Shown here: positions 1 through 10,581 of the stretch, piece after piece
Numbering within the stretch: the stretch's first letter is position 1
Layout of the letters: every line of letters begins with the position of its first letter
Source of the DNA: Aurifilum marmelostoma
Lineage: Eukaryota; Ascomycota; Sordariomycetes; Diaporthales; Cryphonectriaceae
Direction: 5' to 3'
Assembly (NCBI GenBank): GCA_027559495.1
Contig: JAMXSV010000028.1
Span: 1,240,001-1,304,000, forward strand
Length of the DNA stretch: 64,000 nt
Notes under the pieces: model-generated
Database searches by the model: none
What the model saw: only the letters and a program-made list of their open reading frames with translations
Told to the model about the DNA's origin: nothing
Position numbers and translations under genes: made by a program

Positions 1-2754
1 ACCGGTGCGAACGCCCCAGCACCAAGCTCTCTCTTCAGGGTGTACTCTGAATCGACACCGGGGAGTCTGATTGTGACAGACGCGCCGAGATTTGCCGTCC
101 GATCCGTGCTGTTCCTCGTGTTTTTGATTGCTTTGATGAATTTACGTATCTCGCTGCCCTTCTCATACTTTTCATGTCGGTGATCATAGAAGCCAGTATA
201 CGAGCTCAAGGGCGGCTGCATCTTGTCGAGGATCTCATCACGGATGAGGTCATCCACAGGATTGCACTGAGTATCTTTGATGAGAGGCCCTCTCGGCACA
301 AGAGGTTTTGCCACAGCCTTTGGAGCCAGAGCAGTTCTTGCCTTGGGTAGCAAGGGAAACTTCTTGACCGGAGAAAAGTCGTTGAACACGTCTCGAAGCG
401 GGCTGCTCAAGGGCTCAAGATCGATGGGCTCAACTTCCTCCGGTAGGCTATCATCTCTCTTGCTAGGAGTCTTGGTAGCACCGAATCGGTCATAAGCCTC
501 TGCTGAATCGACCTCGAGCGATGACTCAGTCCTCTCCGTGATAGGCGTCATGAAAGGTAGACGGTTGTTAGCCATCTCGACCGGATCCCTGTATGGCCTC
601 GGGTTGGGAACGTAGTCCTCAGGTGGGATTGGAACAAAGGTTGTCCGCGTTCTAGGCGGTGAGAAGTCGTCCCCTTCCAGGTCATCATCTCTGCTGTCGA
701 ATTCAGGCCCCGTAATGGTGTGTTCTGTGAAGCGCAGTGACGGGTCTGCGTCTCTCATATTGATGAGGTCAGACACGACGGACCGGTTGTCCTCGTCCTC
801 ATCTTCATCGTCACCACCAATGTTGGGAACATGCCGCCTGGCGGAGAAGTCAGACCACTCGCTCAGGCTCCTTACGTCCGACGTCTCGTCATCTTTGGCT
901 ACCTGGTCCTCCTCTGTGTCTCCAGCCTCGCTCATAGAGATCCGGCGGGTGGTGCAGGTGCTCTCCGCGTTGCTGGTCGTATAGTTGCTGTCTGTCTCGT
1001 AGTCATCATCGTCACCACTTGCTTCTGCTTCATCCACAGAGCGCTTCATTGGTGCGTTGAAGATGTCGTAAATGTCGTCTGTTGCGGCTCTGGTGTGCAT
1101 AGTCATGGTAGGTTCGGACACAGATCCGCGTTTCTTCTTCATCCTGGGCCGAGAAGGCGAGTCCAGATTCGCCTTGACTGTTGAGGCAAAAGTTAAAAAA
1201 ATAAGATGATGTACAGATTCTAGCAATTAGAGCTCGGTCCTTACTGATCTGTGTTTCATTGACCTCCATGACCTTCTTCTTCTTGCTCCGGCCATCACGA
1301 TGTTGTTCGGCAACGCGCCCATTCTCATCCAGTGCGACGACATCATGATGAACGATGAGCTTTGCGTCGATCTGGGTTGGCGCACTGTTCTCGTCACTCT
1401 CTGGACAGTCAGTAGTGGGCTCATCCTCCCACACCCGGTCAGACCAGCCCCGGTTCGCAGCCCAGATCTCCTCAAAGCTCAGTTCAGTGCCTGGCTCCTC
1501 TGGACTGGGATATACTGCCTGCAGGTCAACGAACACGCGCTCCTTCTTGCCATTTACCGGGTTCTTAGTCACTTGGTATTGAGAGGGAGCAATCGTGATG
1601 TGCGATTTGGAAAGTTGAGACCTGATCTTGGACTGAATATCATACAGAAAGGGCCAGGTGGCCAAGAATAATTAGTCCTGATTTTGATCAACACATGGGC
1701 TGAGATGAGAGACAAAAGGAGGATTGATTTATGTGGTCAGACTTACCATATCCCTGAAGACGGCCATCTTGGAAGAGCCAGTCTTCTTCCCACCTGCTGG
1801 CAACGTCTCGCCCGCCCAAGGCTTGGGCGCCATCGAATTCTCCTTCTTCCTGTCCGCCAGAGAGCCGATCGTGTCCCAGCCTTTTGACCCGGCGCCACGG
1901 GATCCCATGGCTGATGGCTCCGCGGAGCTGTCCGCATCCGAGAAGATCTGCAGCTTGGGCTTTCCAGACCTTGCCGTCTGCGTGCCCAGCCCGCTGCCCG
2001 CCTGCCTAGACTCCCGCTCGGGTGCAGCGAAGGGATCGATCTTGGCCGCCAGCGCAGGCCTCATTGCCGGCAGCGCAGGACTGTCTGGGCCGGTGTCCTC
2101 GGGCTGCGCAGCCCTTCTCGCCTCAAACTCTCCAAACTTCCGTACCAGTCTCGCCTGCGGCCTGGCCTCCTTCTCAATGCCAAGCTTGTACACCTCTTCG
2201 GCCTGGCTCCACCGCCCAGCACCCTCGAGCCACGCGGCATACTCCTCGTAAAACAGCGCCAGCCCCTCGCCGATGCCGTGCCGCGCCAGAAACACAAAGG
2301 TCTCGCGCGGCGTGTCGGCAAAGAAGACGATGTAGTGCAGCCACAGTTTCAGGTAGCGCGGGTCATTCCTGTACTGCGAGCTGGAGATGAAGGTCTTGGT
2401 CGCGCGCTCGAGCACCGTGTGCAGCTGCGAGGCGGGCGTGGCCTGTGCAGAGGGGTATGCGTTGAGGATCCAGCGGACGTAGCGGTCGTAGATGTCCAGA
2501 GGATCGTCGGACTCGGCGAGGGCGGCGACCTCGGCCTCGAACTCTGCGCGTGTGGCGTCGTTGGTAGGTGTCGCGATGCTGCCGAGGGGTTGGCGTGATG
2601 CCGGTTGTGTTGTGGCTGCTGCTGTGCGTTGTTGCTGGGCGGGTGAGAAGACCTCGACGAGCTTCTTGGCGGAGCGGCCAGAGGGAAGCGCCTGGATATT
2701 CTCTTTTTGTGCTTCGATCACGTCGAAGTTGATCAGGTCTTCGGGTGCAGCCAT
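1..2754 (-). CDS. BUB1: Spindle checkpoint kinase BUB1/MadBub (partial, 3' end off the window)
   Basis: Mitotic checkpoint protein acting at kinetochores with Bub3 and the APC/C. I read three exons on the minus strand: 2754-1747, 1632-1245 and 1177 to beyond base 1, with phases that join cleanly, giving about 857 residues in the window. Residues 17-19 are a KEN box (AQKENIQAL). A Bub1/Mad3 TPR domain follows at about 75-240 (DIYDRYVRWILNAYP, YEEYAAWLEGAGRW). A second KEN lies at 304-306 (DRKKENSMAP). A GLEBS-type Bub3-binding motif (ELSFEEIWAANRGW) is at about 386-399. An acidic, disordered linker precedes the start of a kinase domain, whose glycine-rich loop (YTLKRELGAGAFAPV) runs into the left edge. 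KEN boxes together with a kinase domain indicate the unsplit MadBub form. Start choice: the ATG at 2754 begins MAAPEDLINFDVIEAQKEN; an in-frame upstream reading lacks family features. Whether the kinase is active cannot be judged from here. Confidence 0.93.
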
Positions 2755-3519
2755 GGCGCTGCTTGTTTGTGTGTGTGTATGTATGTGCTCGCTTTGGCCA
2801 GCGAATACGCTGGCTCGCAATCGAATGTTGAGAAAAGAAAGAACAAGAGTGAGAAGATCAGATGCGGCTATCGCTAAAAAAGGGTCTAATTGAGTTGAAT
2901 TCTATGATGATGGCGGTGGATTATTGAAGGCGTCCGAGGTGTGTTGGTCTTGTATGCAAGTGCAGTCAAGACCAAACTCCGCTTACCCAGGCTCTAATGT
3001 TGATGTTTGGCAGTAGAAAGTCAAGGACGCTAGCGGTGCGTTGCCCTGGCAACCACCAACAGAAACCCACCTACCTGATCAGTGGGCTTCCTACAGCAGT
3101 GTCATGTACCATGGTACTACTGTACTTACACGTCACCCGCTCATGCAACCAGGAAACGCTCTGGGCCAGCGAATCTGCAACCCAGTGCAACTCGGGATAT
3201 GAGTATGATTGTTTGCACTCCATTTACACTGGCACCTTTTTGACATGGACTGGGATATAATGTGACTTCACAAATCGAATGCGGCAGGGAAAGCTAAATC
3301 AGAGATCATCATAACTTTTTTTTTTTTTTAATATTGATTCCGAGGCATCTTTGTTTAGAATGCTTCGCAGGGTATTCTCCTGCGTCTGGCGGTGTAGCAG
3401 GCTAAATACGCAGTCCTAACTACCAAAATAGACGCGTGCTCTCTCTCATTTTATCGACGCTTCCAGCATGTTTGAAACTTGCCTGAAAACGCCATCATCG
3501 GTCAACTACAAGTACCCCT
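2755..3519. other. Intergenic: BUB1 promoter and enolase 3' flank
   Basis: No gene is supportable here. The stretch should hold the BUB1 promoter and the enolase 3' UTR, since both genes are on the minus strand. A perfect 12-bp palindrome (gtaccatggtac) sits at 3106-3117 and is followed directly by tactgtac. A T12-13 run lies near 3318. Confidence 0.6.
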
Positions 3520-4916
3520 TTACAGGTTGACGGCCTTGCGGAAGTTGGCGCCAGCGTAGACAGCGTTGGAGCCGAGCTCCTCCTCGATGCGGAGGATCTG
3601 GTTGAGCTTGGCGAGACGCTCCGACCGTGCGGGAGCACCAGTCTTGATCTGGCCAGCCCGAATACCGACGACGATGTCGGCGATGGTGACATCCTCGGTC
3701 TCACCAGAGCGGTGAGAGACCATGACACCCCAGCCATCGGCGTACGAGTCCTTGGCGGCCTGGATGGACTCGGTCAGGGTACCGATCTGGTTGACCTTGA
3801 GCAGCAGGGCGTTGGCGGCCTTCAGCTCAATGGCCTTCTTGATGCGGATGGGGTTGGTGACGGTCAGGTCATCAGCAACGAGCTGGATGTCCTGGGTCTT
3901 GTAGAAGTAGCTCCAAGCCTCCCAGTCGTCCTCGGCGAAGGGGTCCTCGATGGAGACAATGGGGTACTTCTTGCAGAGGTCGCTGTACAGGTTGGCCAGC
4001 TCCTCGTAGGTGATCCACTTGGTGGGGTCAGAGTCGGGGTTCTTGAAGTCGAGGTCGTACTTCTTGACGTCCTCCTTGTAGAACTCGGACGAGGCAACGT
4101 CCAGGGCAATGTTCACCTTGCCGGTGTAGCCAGCCTTCTCGATAGCCTCAGTGATGAGCTCAAGAGCCTCCTCGGCAGTCTGGATATCGGGGGCGACACC
4201 ACCCTCATCGCCGACGTTGCCGGCAGACTGGCCGTACTTCTTCTTGGCCAGGCTCTTCAGCTGGTGGTAGGTCTCGGCACCCCAGCGCATAGCCTCGGAG
4301 AAGGAGGGAGCGGCCGAGGGCACAATCATGAACTCCTGGAAGGCAAGACGGCCACCAGCGTGGGAGCCGCCGTTCAGGACGTTCTGGAAGGGCACAGGCA
4401 GGACGTAGGGCTTCTTGGTGCCAGCAAGATCCGAGACGTGGGCATACAGAGGAACACCCTTCTCGGCGGCACCGGCCTTGGCGACAGCCAGACTGACACC
4501 GAGGATGGCGTTGGCGCCGAGCTTGGTCTTGTTGGCAGTGCCGTCGAGCTTGATCAGGAACTCGTCGACGGCGGTCTGGTCCTTGACGTCCAGACCGGCC
4601 TTGATCAGCTCAGGCCCGAGGATGGTGTTGACATTCTCGACAGCCTTCAGGACACCCTTGCCCAGCCACTTGGACTTGTCACCGTCACGGAGCTCGCATG
4701 CCTCGTGCTGGCCTGTATTCATTTAAATCATCGATTAGAGTCGGGCCAAAAGTGTGACATCTTGTCATGGAGAACCATGGGAGGAAACCTACCGGTCGAA
4801 GCACCAGAGGGCACGATGGCACGGTGCAGGCCGGTCTCGGTGACAAGGTCGACCTCGACGGTGGGGTTGCCACGAGAGTCGTAGACGTAACGGGCGTGAA
4901 TCTTGGAGATAGGCAT
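3520..4916 (-). CDS. ENO1: Enolase (phosphopyruvate hydratase)
   Basis: Cytosolic glycolytic enzyme converting 2-phosphoglycerate to phosphoenolpyruvate; Mg-dependent dimer in known members. Two exons, 4916-4793 and 4712-3520, give 438 residues, the usual length. The intron (GTAGGT donor, ATACAG acceptor) splits the Gly codon of PSGASTG-QHEACELRDGDKSKW. Family features are plain: ARYVYDSRGNPTVEVD at the N-terminus, NGGSHAGGRLAFQEFMIVP, GNVGDEGGVAPD, SIEDPFAEDDWEAW, the signature LLLKVNQIGTLTES with the catalytic Lys, and SHRSGETEDVTIAD. The codon use is strongly biased to C/G-ending codons, as expected of a highly expressed gene. A likely 5'UTR intron lies just upstream (see separate entry). 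Its long antisense reading frame is a codon-bias shadow. Confidence 0.98.
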
Positions 4917-4927
4917 TCTGACGGTAA

Positions 4928-5379
4928 CTGGAAAAGATGGAAGGCGTTAGTCAATTGCCTTGTTCAGGTCTCAAGAGGCTTCTTATGCAACAGTTTGGAA
5001 GGTGGCGTCGGGCCTCGAGATCCCCAGAATGTTTGTGGCTTGAAGGAAAGAATGTGTCGGGACAGGACGGATGGCTGTTTCGGGTATTTGTGTGTGGGTG
5101 GTGGTGTGTGTGTGGGTGGGTGTCTGGTTGTGTACATGTGCCAGTGATGCAGAACGAAAAGAGCCGGAATGCTAGAGAGCAGTTGACCGAGGTGATAGGG
5201 AAGGACGAGCCAAGATTGACCTCCTTCCCTCCCACTTTCATGCAGCCAGTGACAACGCAGCAAGTGATAATGCCTCAAGCTGCACGCCTCGAGGCTCCCT
5301 GACCGATGATGCAGCGCGACGAGATGAAGTACTCCAACAGAAAGGGAAGAGGTCAGAATGGAACACTGGAAGTTCATAC
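4928..5379 (-). other. Probable 5'UTR intron of enolase
   Basis: On the minus strand a strong donor (CTCAAG|GTATGA, G at 5379) is followed 452 bases later by a pyrimidine-rich acceptor (CTTTTCCAG, ending at 4928), 11 bases before the ATG. A second possible acceptor, CCGTCAG, abuts the start codon. The interval carries (CA)-rich, TC-rich sequence and no coding signal. Long leader introns are common in highly expressed fungal glycolytic genes; here it is an inference from splice signals only. Confidence 0.5.
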
Positions 5380-6843
5380 CTTGAGGAGGATTTGGCTACG
5401 TCGGGAGGGTTCAAGGGGAAGACGATGGTGAGATTGTCGAGGAAATGGAGAGTTAGCGGGTTGAGAAATGGGAGTCGAGCAGAAGGCGACTTGGTCGTTT
5501 TAAAAAGCTTCTCGGGGGGAAGGTAAGATGGAGGGGCTATACGTAGTTGGTGGGGTGATGTCCAAGGTGGGAGGTACTGCAGTACCACGCCCCTGCTAAG
5601 GAGCTATGACCCCACCTCAGGCGGTGGAACCACTCAGCGCTCGAGCTTTCTAGTCTCGCCCAATCACCGAGCTTGCAGTCTCCCGTCTCAAGGTGGTCTC
5701 CGTAACAACACGCTTGTACTCGGCCCTTCTCTTGATCGTCGAAGGTTCAGCCCTTGCTCAACAGCAGACAGCAAATTTGAGCAGGGGAACGAATGACAAG
5801 TATTTTCCGCCTCAGCAGCAGCAGAAGAAGAAAAGAGCATCTCGTGTTTCCGAGGCCGCCGTCATCGCCTCTATCCCGCTGGACCTACCATAATATGACT
5901 TCAACAACAACCCGCTGTCGGAGCCCCCTTTTGTTCGAAGAGTTTTCTGGGCCGGAAACACTCCAGTGTCACTCCATAACCCACCGCTCGCAATGTGTCC
6001 TTGACTTGATGGTGGTCCTACATGGCATTGGCGTGATCATTCGTTGCTTTGCTCGCCCAAATTTTCTACAAGGCGAGACACGAAGGGACGATAGATACAA
6101 CGAAGGGTTCCTGTTTCGGGGTGTGGCTCTGGTAAATGATGCAGCAGGGGACAAGATGTAATGCAGGGTCAATTGATTCCGACTGAAAGGGCGTCGTACT
6201 TCTCCTGTCGTCGGTAGTGGTGTGACTCTTCAGCTGCCGGACTTTGACCTTTTCGACAGAGCCGCCCTTCCGGGACCGGTCGATCGAACAGCGATTGAGT
6301 GGTTCAGGTGGTTCTAGAACGTCTCCTCTCTTCACCTGCCGCACAGCCCTACTTGTGTCATGATGTCCACCGTCCATTATTATGATGAGAACATGCATAT
6401 AAATAACGCTCCAGCCCTGGTACCACCTAGATTGTCCTGTCCTTCTGCGTCGAGGTGTATCCGAAACCTCGTCTGGTGGGGGTTACATGAACTGTAGGGG
6501 ATGTACACCAGGTTCGAGTGCGCCCCTTGCTGACCGTAGCGGGGTTGATGAGGGGCATTCTACAGTAGCAGGGTAGTTGGGTAGGTGCGTCCAAGGGTCC
6601 TAGAGCGAAAGCTTCAGAAGGGTCCGACCGCCTTCCCTGTCAGGCCTAGCACATAAGCAAGGCGATGCGACAGGACCAACCATAGGCGGCAACTAACTAT
6701 GTACTGTGAGTGGTATAGCTCGTCACTTCCTTTTTTGCCTTGCATGACAAGGACGGACAAGAAACCCAGTCTTAGGCAAGTGGTTCTCCTCGTCACGCGG
6801 CACGTAAGAGGCGTCTACCCTCGTTAAGAACACTCTGCTCGTT
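5380..6843. other. Divergent promoter region, enolase / aminopeptidase
   Basis: No gene is supportable in this 1.46 kb between two divergent genes. It should hold both promoters. A perfect 14-bp palindrome (ggtactgcagtacc) lies at 5573-5586, close to where enolase transcription probably begins. The short open frames here lack ascomycete codon bias. Confidence 0.55.
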
Positions 6844-9800
6844 ATGTCGCTGGCCCTCGCTTGGTCTTTGCGATCGGCTGCTTCTCGTTCTTCAACTTCT
6901 CGGAGGCTCTCGTCCATCTCCAAGCCACTCCTCACACGTTTGAGCCACAACCACTTCAGCGGATCGTCACCTCTCCTGAGATCTTCCGGGTACGTATGAG
7001 CATGGCTATCTTCCCCGCTATTGATCCAAAAGGACATGTCATGACGAAACTACTTTTCCCCAATGGATTCTTCTGCCTTGGTGTCAGCCACATATAGCTT
7101 GCTCCATACGATTGGATGCTGACTTGGAACCTGTGCATAGCAGCATCAACGCCTCTCCCTTTCCCAACGTCCGCCTCTACTCTGTCGTCAGGGCAACCTC
7201 GAGCCCATTCGGCGCCAATCGCTCTCGTAGAACCCACCTCACCAACCGACCTGCTGTCAGGTACTGTTCCTGCCGCAGAAACAACATGTGCAGACACTCC
7301 GGCGCGGCAGACCCCTCCAGTGCGGTCAACATCGCTGGGCGGGAGCTCCTCCCGACCAATGTTGTTGCCAAGCACTACGACCTGACTCTGGAGCCCGATT
7401 TCTCCAAGCTGACCTTCGACGGTACTGTCCTGATCGACCTCGACGTGGCCGAGGACTCCAAGTCCATCTCTCTGCACACCCTCGAGCTCGACCTCCACTC
7501 CGTCAAGATCTACGCAGATGGCAAGGTTGTCAGGTATGTATAAGGGGTTCTTCTACTTCCTTTCCAATATTGGGCAAAATATTGATACTCTTGATGCAGC
7601 GCTTCTCCTCAGATCTCTTATGACGAGAAGACCCAGGTCTCCAAGTTCGACTTCGGCGATGCCATCTCTAAGGGAAGCAAGGCTCAGCTGGAGATCAAGT
7701 TCACCGGTCAGCTCAACGACAAGATGGCTGGCTTTTACCGCTCCACCTACAAGAAGTCCGACGGCACCGAGGGCATACTAGCTACCTCCCAGATGGAGCC
7801 CACCGATGCTCGGAGGTCGTTCCCGTGCTTCGATGAGCCCTCTCTGAAGGCCACCTACACGGTTACCTTGATCGCCGACAAGAATCTCACTTGCTTGAGC
7901 AACATGGACGTTGCTTCAGAGACCGATGTTCAATCGGCCATCAGCGGCACGACGAAGAAGGCCGTCAAGTTCAACAAGTCGCCCCTGATGTCAACGTACC
8001 TGGTTGCGTTCATTGTTGGCGAGTTGAACTACATCGAGACAAAGGATTTCCGGGTTCCTGTCCGTGTGTATGCGCCCCCAGGCCAGGACATCGAGCACGG
8101 TCGGTTCTCACTGGACCTGGCCGCTAAGACGCTCGCGTTCTACGAGAAAGTCTTCGGCATCGAATTCCCTCTGCCCAAGATGGACCAGGTTGCCATTCCC
8201 GACTTTGCGCAGGGTGCAATGGAGAACTGGGGTCTCGTTACTTACCGAGTTGTGGATCTGCTCCTCGATGAGAAGGCTAGCGGAGCTGCGACCAAGGAGA
8301 GAGTCGCCGAGGTCGTACAGCACGAGCTAGCTCACCAGTGGTTTGGCAACCTGGTCACCATGGACTGGTGGGAGGGTCTCTGGCTGAACGAAGGTTTTGC
8401 CACCTGGGCATCGTGGTACTCTTGCAACGCCTTCTACCCCGAATGGAACGTCTGGCAGACTTTCGTCACCGACACTCTCCAGGGTGCTCTGTCTCTAGAT
8501 TCCCTGCGGAGCAGTCACCCAATTGAGGTACCTGTGAAGCGGGCTGACGAGATCAACCAGATCTTCGACGCCATCTCTTACTCCAAGGGATCCTGTGTCC
8601 TCCGAATGATCTCGACATACCTTGGGGAGGACATCTTCCTCGAAGGCGTGAGGCGATACCTGAAGAAGCACGCCTATGGCAACACGCAGACTGGCGATCT
8701 GTGGGCATCGCTGGCTGATGCAAGTGGCAAGAAGGTCGAAGAAGTTATGGCCTCGTGGACCAAGGAGATTGGGTACCCTGTCGTCACCGTTTCGGAGAGC
8801 GGCCCTGACACCGTTCATGTGAAGCAGAACCGTTTCTTGCGGACGGGTGACGTGAAGGCCGAGGAAGACAAGGTAATATATCCTGTGTTGCTCGGTCTCC
8901 GTACTAAGGATGGTGTCGACAAGTCTCTTGTTCTCGACAAGCGGGAACAAGAATTCAAGGTCTCGAGCACCGATTTCTTCAAGGTCAACGCCGATCACAC
9001 GAGCCCTTACCGCACCTCTTACACCCCAGAACGACTTGAAAAGCTTGGCAAGGCTGCTAAGGAAGGCTTGCTGACAGTCGAGGACCGCGCCGGTATGATC
9101 GCAGACGCGGGTGCTCTGGCATCATCGGGCTACCAGAAGACGTCCGGAGTCTTGAGTCTCCTGAAGGGCTTCGATTCCGAGAACGAATTCGTCGTTTGGA
9201 ACGAGATTGTTGCACGCCTGACGGCCGTACAGTCTGCCTGGATCTTCGAGGACCAAGCTATCCGAGACGGATTGGAGACATTTCACAACTCCCTTGTCAG
9301 TGGCAAGGCACACGCGGTCGGCTGGAAATTCAGCGATAATGACGGCCATGTAGAACAGCAGTTCAAGGCGCTGCTCTTTGGCAGTGCTGGTCTGTCTGGA
9401 GACAAGCAGATCATCAGCGCTGCGAAGGACATGTTCAACAAGTACATGGCCGGGGACAAGTCGGCAGTTCATCCCAACATCCGTGGCAGCGTTTTTGCAA
9501 TGGCTCTCAAATATGGCGGCGAGGAGGAGTACAACAAGATCCTCGACTTCTATAGAAACTCTACCAACAGTGACGAGCGCAATACTGCCTTGCGCAGCTT
9601 GGGGCGTGCCAAGCAGCCCGAGCTCATCAAGCGTACGCTGGATCTGCTCTTCAGTGGCGAAATCAAGGATCAGGACATCTACATGCCGACGTCTGGACTA
9701 CGCAGCCATCCCGAGGGCATTGTAGCTCTGTTCAACTGGTATGTTGGCCTCTTTTCTTGCTCCTTGTAGCTGCCATGACATCGAATAACGAGATTAACTT

Positions 9801-10147
9801 TGTGCACAGGATGCATGAGAACTGGGATGAGCTCTACAAGCGTCTACCTCCAGCACTGTCTATGCTGGGCTCCATGGTGCAGATTATGACGTCGAGCTTC
9901 ACGAAGCCCGAGCAGCTGGCGGAGGTGGAAGCATTCTTCAAAGACAAGAATACTAACGGGTGAGATTGAACGAAACACTTCCTGTTATATCATAATTTGC
10001 TCAAAAGTTTAAAGCTGACACGGTATGCACAGTTACGACCAGAGCCTCGCTCAGAGCATCGACAGCGTTCGCTCGAAGATTGCATGGCTCAGCCGTGATC
10101 GCTCGGACGTAGCGGGTTGGGTGAAGGAGAACGGCTACGGTGCGTAG
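6844..10147 (+). CDS. APE2: M1-family zinc aminopeptidase, with alternative mitochondrial and cytosolic starts
   Basis: Zinc metallopeptidase removing N-terminal residues from peptides (yeast Ape2/Aap1, puromycin-sensitive type). Exons read as 6844-6989, 7141-7533, 7600-9738, 9810-9959 and 10033-10147 (980 residues). Exon 1 encodes MSLALAWSLRSAASRSS..., a basic, Ser/Arg-rich mitochondrial presequence. It has a GTACGT donor, and its phase matches the CATAG acceptor at 7140. The family core starts at the in-frame ATG at 7286 (MCRHSG...), which would give an 883-residue cytosolic form. The core shows YDLTLEPDFSKLTFDGTV, substrate-binding GAMENWG near residue 384 and HELAHQWFGNLVT near 420 with the downstream zinc ligand in LWLNEGFATW. 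The C-terminal ERAP-like helical domain ends GWVKENGYGA. Core certainty is very high; exon 1 is a strong inference. It converges on valyl-tRNA synthetase. Confidence 0.93.
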
Positions 10148-10581
10148 GTCGTCTGTCCGCCAGCACCTTCACCGGCCGGATTGGATGGCAGCAAAGATTG
10201 GCAAGATACGGCCGAATTCCGCAGGCAGGTCTGGGAACGATGGCAACGAAACAACTGGATTGCATAAGGATTTGACTATCGCTGACATGAGGTTTGTGCA
10301 GCTACGGTCTTTCACAGTAGAGCGTTGCATCTCTAAATACCTAGCATCTAGAATCCTAGGAGGGGAAGGAGGTGAAACAGCATTCATTGGAGGTAGGACC
10401 GCGTCAACATAGGTAGTGAGATGACGTGTTCTGATATTCCCTAGAGCGATTCAATAAAATCCAAGTAGCACATGTAAAGAAGAAGTGCCCCTACAGACAA
10501 TTTGCTCGCCCTGTCTAAATTTTTGTCTTCTTCTTTCTCCTCGTCTTACAAGAATGCACATTCACCATCCAACACATCGCT
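10148..10581. other. Convergent 3' flanks (aminopeptidase / valyl-tRNA synthetase)
   Basis: A 434-base gap between two stop codons, with AT-richer sequence and an AATAAA-like signal (caataaaatcc) near 10451 on the plus strand. No gene seen. Confidence 0.6.

Noticed and set aside
3712..4884. 390-codon open frame antisense to enolase
   Set aside because: It mirrors the strong C/G third-position bias of enolase, has no recognisable motif and no start context. It is a shadow frame.
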